Source: Paracoccaceae bacterium (GTDB taxonomy: Bacteria; Pseudomonadota; Alphaproteobacteria; Rhodobacterales; Rhodobacteraceae). From it: a stretch of DNA of 48,407 nucleotides. Every line of letters begins with the position of its first letter. Position 1 is the first letter of the stretch. Position numbers and translations under genes: made by a program. Below are positions 20,876-29,068 of this stretch, one piece after another. The DNA lies in assembly GCA_024642725.1 (NCBI GenBank), contig JAHEAO010000008.1:1-48407 (forward strand), given 5' to 3'. The notes under the pieces were generated by a model that had not been told where the DNA came from, made no database searches, and saw only the letters and a list, made by a program, of their open reading frames with translations.

Positions 20876-22539
20876 GTAAAGACCGCCTGATTTATCTTCC
20901 CCTCGGCGGCGCCGGCGAGATCGGCATGAACTGCTATGTCTACGGCTATGGGCCGGTGGGAAAAGAGCGTTACATCCTCGTCGATCTCGGCCTGACCTTC
21001 CCCGATATGGACACGACACCCGGCGTCGACCTGATCCTGCCCGACATCGCTTGGATTCGGGAACGCCGTGACCGGCTTGATGCGATTTTCATCACCCATG
21101 CCCACGAAGACCACGTCGGCGCCATCGGCCATCTGTGGAGCCAGCTCAAGGCGCCGATCTATGCCCGGTCCTTCACCGCCCATATCGCTCGGCTGAAGTT
21201 CGAGGAACACGGCCATGACGAGTTGATGATCAAGACCGTCACCGCTTACCCGGAAAAGGTTCAGGCAGGCCCCTTCAGTGTCAGCTTCGCGCCGATCTCG
21301 CACTCGATCCCGGAAAGCTCTGCGCTTGTCATCGACACGCCGGCGGGCCGCATCGTCCATTCCGGCGATTTCAAGATCGACCTGACCCCGGGCGTCGGCG
21401 AGCCTTGGGATCCCGCGATGTGGGCCGAGATTGCCAAGCCCGGTGTCCGGGCGCTCATATGCGATTCCACCAACGTCTTTTCGCCTCTGCCCGGCCGGTC
21501 GGAAGCGACCTTGCCCGCCGAGATCGAAAAGCTGATCGCCGGGTCCAAGGGGCTTGTCGCGGCCACCACCTTTGCCTCGAACATCGCGCGGGTCAAAACG
21601 CTGGCCGTCGCGGGCAAGAAGGCGGGCCGTTCGGTCGTGCTTCTCGGGCGGGCCATGCGCCGGATGATCACGGCAGGCGTCGAAACCGGCATCCTCAACG
21701 ATTTCCCCTCGACGATCAGCCCCGAAGACGCGCCGTCGATCCCGCGTGAAAACCTGATGCTCATCGTGACAGGATCCCAAGGCGAACGCCGCGCGGCCTC
21801 GGCCCAGCTCAGCCGCGGCAAATATCTTGGCCTGACGCTGAAAGAGGGTGACACCTTCCTGTTTTCATCCAAGACCATTCCGGGAAATGAAACCAGCGTC
21901 AGCCGGATCGTGAATGCCTATTCCGAAATGGGTGTCGATGTCGTTGACGACAGTTCCGGGCTCTACCATGTGTCCGGCCATGCCAACCGGCCGGACCTGG
22001 CCGAGATGCACCGCACCCTCTCGCCTCAGGTCGTCATCCCGATGCACGGCGAACATCGCCACCTGCGCGAACATGTGAAGCTGGCCGAAGAAAACGGGCT
22101 AAAGGGCGTGATCGCACCGAACGGCAGCATGGTCGACCTGTCAGGCACCGCGCCGAAGGTGGTCGAGCATATCGAAACCGGGCGCACCTACCTTGACGGG
22201 GCCATCCTGATCGGCGCGATGGATGGCGTTGTGCGTGACCGTATCCGCATGGCGCTGAACGGCCATGTCCTCGTAACGCTCATCGTCGAAGACGACGCGC
22301 CCTTGGGCGATGCATGGTGCGAGATCATGGGCCTTCCCGAAACCGGTCGCAGCCGTGCCCCGCTCGTGGAAGTCCTCGAAGAGGACGTGACCCAGTTCCT
22401 GATGCGGGCGGGACGCAAGACGCTGGCCGATGACGACAAGCTGGGCGACGAGATCAAGAAGATCGTCCGCAACACTGCCAATGACGAGATCGGCAAGAAG
22501 CCGGAAGTGACCGTCGTCGTCAGCCGTCTGCAAGGCTGA
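20872..22539 (+). CDS. rnj: Ribonuclease J
   Basis: RNase J is a metallo-beta-lactamase/beta-CASP ribonuclease with 5'-exo and endonuclease activity in rRNA and mRNA processing. 555 residues. The metal site is HAHEDH with H76, H78, D80 and H81, then H144 (HSIPES) and the SGDFK aspartate near 168. The beta-CASP region includes TTFASNIARVKTLA, and VIPMHGEHRHLREH near residue 385 carries the last metal-site histidines. Start TTG 20872 overlaps the coaX stop (TTGA) and begins MSKDRLIYLPLGGAGEIGMN, a typical RNase J N-terminus. It ends the long plus-strand unit. Confidence 0.94.
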   Translation: MSKDRLIYLPLGGAGEIGMNCYVYGYGPVGKERYILVDLGLTFPDMDTTPGVDLILPDIAWIRERRDRLDAIFITHAHEDHVGAIGHLWSQLKAPIYARSFTAHIARLKFEEHGHDELMIKTVTAYPEKVQAGPFSVSFAPISHSIPESSALVIDTPAGRIVHSGDFKIDLTPGVGEPWDPAMWAEIAKPGVRALICDSTNVFSPLPGRSEATLPAEIEKLIAGSKGLVAATTFASNIARVKTLAVAGKKAGRSVVLLGRAMRRMITAGVETGILNDFPSTISPEDAPSIPRENLMLIVTGSQGERRAASAQLSRGKYLGLTLKEGDTFLFSSKTIPGNETSVSRIVNAYSEMGVDVVDDSSGLYHVSGHANRPDLAEMHRTLSPQVVIPMHGEHRHLREHVKLAEENGLKGVIAPNGSMVDLSGTAPKVVEHIETGRTYLDGAILIGAMDGVVRDRIRMALNGHVLVTLIVEDDAPLGDAWCEIMGLPETGRSRAPLVEVLEEDVTQFLMRAGRKTLADDDKLGDEIKKIVRNTANDEIGKKPEVTVVVSRLQG

Positions 22540-22622
22540 TCGGCGCCGGGCCCCGATCCTGATCCGAGACCCCGCCGTCAGACCGCCATCGCCGCAAACT
22601 GCGACCTGTCGCTATGCACGAG

Positions 22623-22660
22623 ATCCGTACAAAAGCGGTCGTACGGATGTGTACGTTTTT
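22623..22660. terminator. Inverted repeat between convergent rnj and the DEAD-box gene, possible terminator
   Basis: ATCCGTAC at 22623-22630 pairs perfectly with GTACGGAT at 22641-22648 across ten bases, and a run of five T lies at 22656-22660. It sits 83 bases beyond the rnj stop and before the end of the helicase gene on the other strand. The seven bases between stem and T run make it a weak intrinsic terminator; an operator-like role is also possible. The rest of 22540-22698 shows no gene. Confidence 0.45.
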
Positions 22661-22698
22661 GGCATTTGCGGTCGGACGTTTCGTACAGGAACCGCAGC

Positions 22699-24153
22699 TC
22701 AACCTGTGCGGCGATCCTCAAAGCTCAGCGCAATGAAGCTTGGCATATGGTCGCCCATACCCACAACCTTGTCGCGTCCGCCCTGCGGCTGGCGGTCCTC
22801 TTGCGACCGTTCTTCGCGACGTGGCTTCGGCGACTTTGGCTCGGTCTTGGCCGCGGCTTCGACGACCTCAACGGTCTCAGGTTTTTGTTCGCGCGGTGTC
22901 TCAGATTTCGCCTCGCGAGTCTTCCCGCCACGGCTGCGCGGGGCGCGGGTGCGCTTTGGCCGCTCTTCCGGCTCCGCCTCTGGTTTGGCATCGGAGGCCG
23001 TTGATTTCAAAGGATTTTCGGCGCGCGGGATCGCTTTGGAAATCAGGTTCTCAATCGCCGCGAGGTTCTTTTCATCCTGCGGTACGCAGATCATGATCGC
23101 CTTGCCAGCGCGCCCGGCGCGACCTGTCCGGCCGATCCGGTGGACGTAATCCTCGGGATGGCTCGGAACGTCGAAGTTGAACACATGGCTCACCGCCGGA
23201 ACATCCAACCCGCGCGCGGCCACATCCGAGGCCACGAGGAACCGCAAGGTTCCCTCACGGAAACCGTCAAGCGTCCGGGTCCGCTGCGACTGGTCCAGGT
23301 CTCCATGGATCGGCGCCGCATCATAACCGTATTTTTTCAATGACTTAGCGACAATATCGACGTCGGTCTTGCGGTTGCAAAAGACGATGGCGTTCGTACA
23401 TTTGTCGCCTTCGGCATCGATCAGCTTGCGCAGCACTTCGCGTTTTTCGGTGGGCTGCCGATCCTTGCGGCTGCCCTTGAACATCACCACGGCCTGCTCG
23501 ATCGTCTCGGATGCCGTCGCCTGCCGCGCAACCTCGATCTTGGCCGGGGCCGACAGGAAGGTGTTGGTGATCCGCTCGATCTCGGGCGCCATCGTTGCCG
23601 AGAAGAAAAGCGTCTGCCGGGTAAAGGGCGTCAGGCTGAAAATGCGTTCAATATCAGGGATAAAGCCCATGTCGAGCATGCGGTCGGCTTCGTCCACCAC
23701 CATGATCTGAACGCCCGTCAAAAGCAGCTTGCCGCGCTCGAAATGGTCAAGCAGGCGACCCGGTGTGGCGATCAGAACATCGACGCCACGGTCGATCAGC
23801 ATGTCTTGTTCCTTGAACGAAACGCCGCCGATCAAAAGCGCCTTGGTCAGCTTCAGGTGCTTGGTGTAAGTGTCAAAGTTTTCAGCAACTTGAGCGGCGA
23901 GTTCCCGCGTCGGGCAAAGCACCAGTGACCGGGGCATCCGCGCCCGGGCCCGGCCCTTTGCCAGAAGGGTGATCATCGGCAGAACGAAGCCCGCCGTCTT
24001 GCCTGTGCCCGTCTGTGCAATCCCCAGGACATCACGCCCTTCAAGCGCCGCCGGAATCGCTCCGGCCTGAATTGGGGTAGGGGTTTCGTAGCCCGCCTCT
24101 TCGACGGCCTTAAGGACCTTGGGGTCCAGGTTGAGATCAGAAAACTTGGTCAT
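22699..24153 (-). CDS. DEAD-box ATP-dependent RNA helicase
   Basis: RNA helicase of 484 residues, RhlE/DeaD-like. In order: Q motif (TPTPIQ), motif I AQTGTGKT at 46-53, PTRELAAQ, TPGRLLD, DEAD in VVDEADRMLDMGF, FSATM, then ARGLDVPAVSHVFNFDVP and HRIGRTGRAGRAG in the second RecA domain. The C-terminus (about 375-484) is a Lys/Arg/Glu/Pro-rich disordered tail that ends GMGDHMPSFIALSF, likely for RNA contact. I chose ATG 24153 (MTKFSDLNLD); a GTG at 24171 would add six residues but lies inside a hairpin. It converges on rnj. Which DEAD-box subtype it is cannot be fixed by eye. Confidence 0.93.
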   Translation of the reverse strand: MTKFSDLNLDPKVLKAVEEAGYETPTPIQAGAIPAALEGRDVLGIAQTGTGKTAGFVLPMITLLAKGRARARMPRSLVLCPTRELAAQVAENFDTYTKHLKLTKALLIGGVSFKEQDMLIDRGVDVLIATPGRLLDHFERGKLLLTGVQIMVVDEADRMLDMGFIPDIERIFSLTPFTRQTLFFSATMAPEIERITNTFLSAPAKIEVARQATASETIEQAVVMFKGSRKDRQPTEKREVLRKLIDAEGDKCTNAIVFCNRKTDVDIVAKSLKKYGYDAAPIHGDLDQSQRTRTLDGFREGTLRFLVASDVAARGLDVPAVSHVFNFDVPSHPEDYVHRIGRTGRAGRAGKAIMICVPQDEKNLAAIENLISKAIPRAENPLKSTASDAKPEAEPEERPKRTRAPRSRGGKTREAKSETPREQKPETVEVVEAAAKTEPKSPKPRREERSQEDRQPQGGRDKVVGMGDHMPSFIALSFEDRRTG

Positions 24154-24157
24154 ATGT

Positions 24158-24180
24158 GTCCGTAATTCCACGGACTTTTT
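24158..24180 (-). promoter_or_regulatory. Hairpin sequestering the ribosome binding site of the DEAD-box gene
   Basis: On the minus strand GTCCGT and ACGGAC form a perfect 6-bp stem around the loop GGAATT, ending four bases before the ATG at 24153. The only Shine-Dalgarno-like bases (GGAA) lie in the loop. Such a structure can tie translation to RNA folding, for example to temperature or to the helicase itself. On the plus strand the same bases followed by five T look like a small terminator, but no plus-strand gene needs one here. Confidence 0.45.
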
Positions 24181-24251
24181 GCGCCCGTGACATCTGAAGA
24201 GGTTTGGCCCGAATGGCCAGCTTCCCTGAGAAGCGCCTCGAATGAAGGTGG

Positions 24252-24278
24252 GCTATAGAAAAACCTGCTCAGCGTCAA
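24252..24278 (-). promoter_or_regulatory. Candidate promoter of the DEAD-box helicase gene
   Basis: On the minus strand TTGACG (24278-24273) and TATAGC (24257-24252) are separated by 15 bases, about 100 bases ahead of the helicase ATG. The spacing is shorter than the optimal 16-18, so this is tentative. It would leave a roughly 90-base leader that includes the RBS hairpin. Confidence 0.3.
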
Positions 24279-24335
24279 TGTCGTCGACGCAAATGGAACC
24301 AATACGTAGCTTTGCAGCTAATTGTTGATTGCAAC

Positions 24336-25742
24336 TTATTGCTCGGCCAGAAGCTTCTGCGCCTCGGCCTTGTAGCGAAACTCAGGATCAAGCGACAGGG
24401 CCGTCTCTAACAACTTGCGCCCTTCCTCTTCGCGGCCTGATTTAATCATCACCAGCCCAAGCCGGTAGTTCGCAGTCGCATTCCCCGGTTCGCGTGAAAG
24501 GATACCTTCAAAGGTCTTCGTGGCCATTTCGAGACTTCCGGCGTTGAAATACGCAAATCCGAGAGTGTCTTGAACAGCATCCACATCGGGTGCAATTGCT
24601 GCGGCTTCGGATGCAAGTGCTACTGCTCTCGACGGATCCGTTTCTGACAAAAGTGCAGAGAGGTTGTTTAATGCGAGCCAGTTTGGTGCGTCACCTGTAA
24701 TTGCCAGCTCATACGCTTTGATCGCTGCCTCGTTTCGGCCAAGGCGTTCAAGTACGATCGCGTGCCAGTAGTGGTCGTTCGGACTGGAATCCGGCCTGCT
24801 GGCAAGTGCTTCGGTATGTATAAGGGCCGTCTCGTAGTCAGCGGCTTGATATGCAGCCCGACTCGCACCCGACCGGAAGGCCTTTTGATCTGGCCACTTT
24901 CGCACACCATCCTCGAACGCCGCCAGTGCAAGATCGTACCTCCTTGTCAGCCCATAGAGCCCGGCAAGTTCCAATTGCATCGCTTCGTCTTCAGGAAAGT
25001 TCTCAATCCCTTTCTTCAGCGTCTTTTCCGCATCATCAAAGCGGTTGGCATTCAGTTCTGCGCGGGCTTTGAATAGCGGCAATTGCGCCTTGCCCGGTTC
25101 GAGCGCGATGGCCGCATCGAAAAGCTTTGTAGCCTCGTCGTTCCGTCCGTCGGTGAACTCTAAACGACCAAGCGCTACAAGGGCTTCTGGTTGGTCGGGG
25201 TTGGCATCTGTGAACTCCTGCAGCACACGCCTTGCATCATCCAGCCGTTCGACCTCTGCATAGATCGCCGCGAGTTTCACTTGCGGTCCAAACAGATTGG
25301 TTGGCGCGTTCTCAGAGGCGCGTTCGTAATGTATTATGGCAGCCTCTGTATCGCCTTCGCCCATTGCAATACCGCCGAGACTGTCTTGCGCACGCCAGTC
25401 GCCCGGGTCGCGCTCGGACGCCGCGACATAGGTCGCTCGCGCCGCAGCGATATCTCCTCGTTCAAGCAGCAGATCGCCTTTCACTATGAGGGGGTCAGAG
25501 GTGAATTCGTAGATCGCCGCCGCTTGGTCCAGCGCCGCGATCGCTTCATCCACCTTGCCCTGATTGGCCAGAGCAAGCCCCAGAAGGTGATACCCTTGCG
25601 GCGATTCCGGCGCGCGTTCGACAAGTGTCCTCGCATTGGCCTCGGCCCCGGCGAAATCAGCCTGCAACAGCGAAGCGATCGCAGCGCGGAAAATCAAAAA
25701 AAGTTCCGGATGGTCGAAATGATCGATCTTCTGATCTTGCAA
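24336..25742 (-). CDS. TPR-repeat protein, possibly truncated at the N-terminus
   Basis: 468 residues made almost wholly of tetratricopeptide repeats (about 12), e.g. AIAALDQAAAIYEF, AAIIHYERASENAP, ALAAFEDGVRKWPD, AIKAYELAI and the final ANYRLGLVMIKSGREEEGRKL. It may scaffold protein contacts. No ATG is available near the first repeat; the frame can begin only at TTG 25742 and stays open back to a stop at 25782-25784, without signal peptide or good RBS. Upstream DNA is the remnant of another gene on the opposite strand, so the 5' end may have been lost in a rearrangement. Long TPR proteins of this type (PrsT-like) occur near PEP-CTERM genes, and the neighbour is a VPLPA-CTERM-like remnant. 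Confidence 0.8.
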   Translation of the reverse strand: MQDQKIDHFDHPELFLIFRAAIASLLQADFAGAEANARTLVERAPESPQGYHLLGLALANQGKVDEAIAALDQAAAIYEFTSDPLIVKGDLLLERGDIAAARATYVAASERDPGDWRAQDSLGGIAMGEGDTEAAIIHYERASENAPTNLFGPQVKLAAIYAEVERLDDARRVLQEFTDANPDQPEALVALGRLEFTDGRNDEATKLFDAAIALEPGKAQLPLFKARAELNANRFDDAEKTLKKGIENFPEDEAMQLELAGLYGLTRRYDLALAAFEDGVRKWPDQKAFRSGASRAAYQAADYETALIHTEALASRPDSSPNDHYWHAIVLERLGRNEAAIKAYELAITGDAPNWLALNNLSALLSETDPSRAVALASEAAAIAPDVDAVQDTLGFAYFNAGSLEMATKTFEGILSREPGNATANYRLGLVMIKSGREEEGRKLLETALSLDPEFRYKAEAQKLLAEQ

Positions 25743-25744
25743 CA

Positions 25745-26105
25745 GGCGTTGCTGTTGCTGGAGAGGTCGGCTACAGCACGGTCACTGTCGATGATCTTGG
25801 TGGTGGCGATCCACTGATCGACGTTAGCGCGGTTTGCATGTCGGCCGACACTGGCACTTGCGTGGGCTCGGATGCCGTCGGAACATACGATCGTTCGACC
25901 GACCGCACATTCGAATTCGATGTGACATTTACTCGAATGGCGGCGGGTGACGCATCATTCGACACCTTTGCGCTTGCAAATGGAGGGATTGTGGCTCGCG
26001 AGGCTGATCGTTTCCCCGGAGAAGGTGGTCCGGCTGTTGTTCTGCTGCCGGCTGCTGATCGCTGGTCTTGGCGGTCTGGTTGCTGCAAAGCGCCGCAAGT
26101 CGTAA
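25745..26105 (+). pseudogene. Remnant of a VPLPA-CTERM (PEP-CTERM-like) sorted protein, 5' truncated and frameshifted
   Basis: One frame reads as a secreted Asp/Thr/Ala-rich domain: VGYSTVTVDDLGGGDPL, two cysteines, FEFDVTFTRMAAGDASFDTF, then GEGGPAVVLLPAA. The next frame at once continues with LLIAGLGGLVAAKRRKS and a stop at 26103-26105. Together these form the motif, hydrophobic helix and basic tail of a VPLPA-type sorting signal, split by a frame change that equals loss of 8 (or 2 or 5) bases. The hydrophilic part has codon use like a real gene. No start or signal peptide is found; the left side runs into the antisense of the TPR gene. An intact terminator follows. I infer a decayed gene. 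Confidence 0.6.
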
Positions 26106-26121
26106 GACAAGAAAACGAATG

Positions 26122-26158
26122 TGAAAGGCCCGCGCAAGTCGCGGGCCATTTCATTTTT
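26122..26158. terminator. Bidirectional intrinsic terminator between the CTERM remnant and prfC
   Basis: TGAAAGGCCCGCG at 26122-26134 pairs with CGCGGGCC-A-TTTCA at 26140-26153, a 13-bp stem with one bulged A and a CAAGT loop. Five T follow at 26154-26158 and an A-rich stretch precedes, so it can stop transcription from both sides. The last T base is part of the prfC stop codon. Confidence 0.85.
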
Positions 26159-27765
26159 CACACCATCATCTCTTTCGTCGCCGTCAGCTTAAGCTCGGGA
26201 TGATCGCGCTCGATCCGATCGATATCCCACTGCAACCGCGTCAGAAAAACCAGATCTCCGTCGTTGTCATGGGCGATGTGGCCCTTGTTCGAATTGACGA
26301 ATTTCTCCACCGCAACCTTCGGTCCGGCGATCCAGCGGGCAGATGTGAACTGCGATTGTTCAAACCTTACTGGAAGCCCATATTCCAGTTCGATACGGCT
26401 CGCAAGAACCTCAAACTGAAGTGCGCCGACGACGCCGACAATGAACCCGGACCCGATCATCGGCTTGAAAACCTTCGCGGCGCCTTCCTCGGCGAACTGC
26501 ATCAGAGCTTTCTCAAGGTGCTTGGCCTTCATCGGATCCATTGCCCGGACGGTCTGCAAGAGTTCTGGTGCGAATGAGGGAATTCCCGTGACACGCAGTT
26601 CTTCGCCTTCGGTGAGCGTGTCTCCGATGCGCAATTGTCCATGGTTTGGAATGCCGATGATATCTCCGGCCCAGGCTTCCTCGGCCAGTTCCCGATCCGC
26701 AGCCAAAAACAGGACGGGGTTCGAAATCGTCATTGGTTTCTTTGACCGAACGTGATGCAACTTCATGCCGCGTTCAAAATGGCCGCTCGCCAGTCGAACA
26801 AAAGCGACCCGGTCGCGGTGCTTGGGGTCCATGTTGGCCTGCACCTTGAAGACAAAGCCCGCGACGGTCTTCTCATCCGGTGAAATCTGCCGCGGCTCAG
26901 CCGATTGCGGCTGCGGGACCGGTCCGAAGTCGCCTATTCCGTCCATCAATTCTTTTACCCCGAAAGAGTTGATGGCCGAACCAAACCAGATTGGTGTCAT
27001 CGTCCCGTCGAGAAAAGCCTGACGGTCGAAGCTCGGCAGAAGTTCTCGTGCCATTTCAATTTCTTCACGAAGTTTTGCCAAGAGTTCCGCTGGAACATGT
27101 TGCCCCAGCTTGGGGTCGTCGAGTCCCTCGATCTTGATGCTTTCCGCCACCTTGTTACGGTCAGCGCGGTCCATAAGTTCCAAACGGTTGCGCAACATGT
27201 CATAGCAGCCGACAAAGTCCCGCCCGACACCGATGGGCCAGGATGCAGGAGTTACATCAATTGCAAGGTTCTCTTGAATCTCGTCGATGATCTCGAAGGT
27301 GTCGCGGCTCTCCCGGTCCATCTTGTTACAGAATGTGAGGATCGGCAGATCCCTCAACCTGCAGACTTCGAAGAGTTTGCGTGTCTGGCTTTCCACACCC
27401 TTGGCCCCGTCAATCACCATCACGGCAGCATCTACGGCCGTCAATGTGCGATAGGTGTCTTCAGAAAAGTCAGAGTGACCCGGTGTGTCGACAAGGTTGA
27501 ACCGGTACGATCCAAAATCGAAAGACATTGCCGAGGCTGATACGGAAATGCCCCGGTCCTTTTCCATCTGCATGAAGTCGGATCGTGTCCGTCGCGCTTC
27601 ACCCTTTGCCCTGACTTGGCCCGCCATCTGGATTGCGCCGCCGTAAAGCAGGAATTTCTCGGTCAATGTTGTTTTGCCAGCATCGGGATGGCTGATGATG
27701 GCAAAGGTGCGCCGCCGGGCAATCTCGGCGGGTAGATCGAGTGAATTTGAGGCACGGTCAAGCAT
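26158..27765 (-). CDS. prfC: Peptide chain release factor 3
   Basis: RF3 is a translational GTPase that removes RF1/RF2 from the ribosome after termination. 535 residues. G1 reads ISHPDAGKTTLTEKFL, followed by the switch region RRTRSDFMQMEKDRGISVSA, G3 NLVDTPGHSDFSEDTYRTL and G4 FCNKMDRE. Domain III ends with FTSARWIAG, typical of RF3. Start ATG 27765, preceded by a weak RBS. The stop lies inside the terminator shared with the CTERM remnant. Codon use is less biased than in the nuo genes. Confidence 0.95.
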   Translation of the reverse strand: MLDRASNSLDLPAEIARRRTFAIISHPDAGKTTLTEKFLLYGGAIQMAGQVRAKGEARRTRSDFMQMEKDRGISVSASAMSFDFGSYRFNLVDTPGHSDFSEDTYRTLTAVDAAVMVIDGAKGVESQTRKLFEVCRLRDLPILTFCNKMDRESRDTFEIIDEIQENLAIDVTPASWPIGVGRDFVGCYDMLRNRLELMDRADRNKVAESIKIEGLDDPKLGQHVPAELLAKLREEIEMARELLPSFDRQAFLDGTMTPIWFGSAINSFGVKELMDGIGDFGPVPQPQSAEPRQISPDEKTVAGFVFKVQANMDPKHRDRVAFVRLASGHFERGMKLHHVRSKKPMTISNPVLFLAADRELAEEAWAGDIIGIPNHGQLRIGDTLTEGEELRVTGIPSFAPELLQTVRAMDPMKAKHLEKALMQFAEEGAAKVFKPMIGSGFIVGVVGALQFEVLASRIELEYGLPVRFEQSQFTSARWIAGPKVAVEKFVNSNKGHIAHDNDGDLVFLTRLQWDIDRIERDHPELKLTATKEMMV

Positions 27766-27828
27766 GGTGCAGGCCGTTTACCCCGGACTGCGAGGGGCCG
27801 CAATCAGGCAATGGATCTCGGTTGAGTG

Positions 27829-28836
27829 TCAGCTGCTCGATTTATTGTGCAAGGCGGGGGAAGGGTGAAATGAACCGATCTGCATGTCGCGGGCCCCTGC
27901 CTGCTTGGCGTTGGCGCCTCCATTAGATTCGCGCTTCAGGCCCGCCACGACGTTGCTTGGAAGCGAGGGCCGCAGATGAGGGGCGGCAAAGAGGCTTTCT
28001 GCCGCAATTCCTTCGGCGTAAATGATTTCGTGCTGATCAAACAAAAGCTGAAAGTAGTCGACAAATCCACCTTCGGACATGGTGATCGTATCATTGTTGA
28101 CCAGTTGATCAGCACGGATCATGACCGCGCCGCGGCCCGCTCCAAGGTGATCTTCGCGTTGGTAAATGAAAAGGCGATGGTTAGGCGCCAGGGTGAGCGG
28201 GCCATAGTTGTTAAGCACGTCTTTCGCAATATGGATCGGGGCAAAAGCACCCACGGCACGAACCGTCTGCTCTCCGATCCAGCGTATTTCCTGTGGGCCG
28301 TGGTCGCGGGTCAGAACGGCGTCGCCGGTTTGCAGCGCTTCGATCGGAACCTGACGCCCATCTGCCAATGCGATACGTGTGCCGCGCACAAACGATACAC
28401 AGCCCAGATTCGTGAACCGCGATATCGCTTTGCCCCTGTCGATCGAAACGAGCGTGTGATCGGTTTTCTTGCGCAATTGTGCAAGCGGTACGATGTAAGT
28501 CGCATCAATCAACCCGTCCTCGGTTTCGACGACAATCAGAACTTCGATGGTCGACCCGTCGGGGCACATGAACGTAGCACAACAATCCAGATGCAAATCG
28601 GCACCGGGACGGCCAATTTCGCTGCCGCTGCCGACACTGAACGGAGTCGCTTGCCCGTCTCCGCTGATCGCCAGATGGTCCCTGCGTGCATCTGCGTGGA
28701 GGCGGTAGACATCGGTCAGGTTTAGCTCCGATTCGTCAGCGATTGGGTCTCCAAGATTGGCGCCGCTGGTCACGACAAACCATTCTGCACGGAAGACCGG
28801 CAGAACGAGCATGGAATCTTGGCCCTTGGCACTCAT
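27829..28836 (-). CDS. Hint-domain protein of the roseobacter type
   Basis: 335 residues from ATG 28836 (a TTG at 28848 would add four). The N-terminal half (1-140) is an unassigned beta-rich region with a CC and further Cys. A Hint module begins at about C146: CVSFVRGTRIALADGRQVPIEALQTGDAVLTRDHG, given here in parts as CVSFVRGTRIALADG and VPIEALQTGDAVLT, then PNHRLFIY. Hint modules carry out protein self-splicing or cleavage in inteins and Hedgehog; this group (Hint_2-like), abundant in roseobacters, usually lacks a clear second extein, so its activity is unknown. It ends 63 bases from prfC, in the same direction, with no sign of a shared role. Confidence 0.82.
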   Translation of the reverse strand: MSAKGQDSMLVLPVFRAEWFVVTSGANLGDPIADESELNLTDVYRLHADARRDHLAISGDGQATPFSVGSGSEIGRPGADLHLDCCATFMCPDGSTIEVLIVVETEDGLIDATYIVPLAQLRKKTDHTLVSIDRGKAISRFTNLGCVSFVRGTRIALADGRQVPIEALQTGDAVLTRDHGPQEIRWIGEQTVRAVGAFAPIHIAKDVLNNYGPLTLAPNHRLFIYQREDHLGAGRGAVMIRADQLVNNDTITMSEGGFVDYFQLLFDQHEIIYAEGIAAESLFAAPHLRPSLPSNVVAGLKRESNGGANAKQAGARDMQIGSFHPSPALHNKSSS

Positions 28837-29068
28837 GAAAGCTTTCAACGTTCACATCATCCGCGAAGGCATCCTCGCACTGAGTTGCGGCGGTTTTGGG
28901 GCGATCGTGCAGAGACTAGGACGCCCATCCCAAGGGGTCAATCCGCGCCGCCGCAGCCGGGTCCGAGAGGGAAGTCTGGCTCCGTATCGTTAATTCCGGG
29001 TGTACCTTTGCATTGCGGCTTGGCTCTTGCTGCGTCATGTTCCGGCACAAACGGAAAGGGAGATCGAC

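Noticed and set aside
25191-25817. Plus-strand frame across the TPR gene start
   Set aside because: Only the segment right of about 25745 in another frame reads as protein; this frame is antisense to clear TPR repeats.
28849-29068. Gene or promoter in the gap between the Hint and SDR genes
   Set aside because: No convincing frame or -35/-10 pair; only the SDR ribosome binding site is clear.
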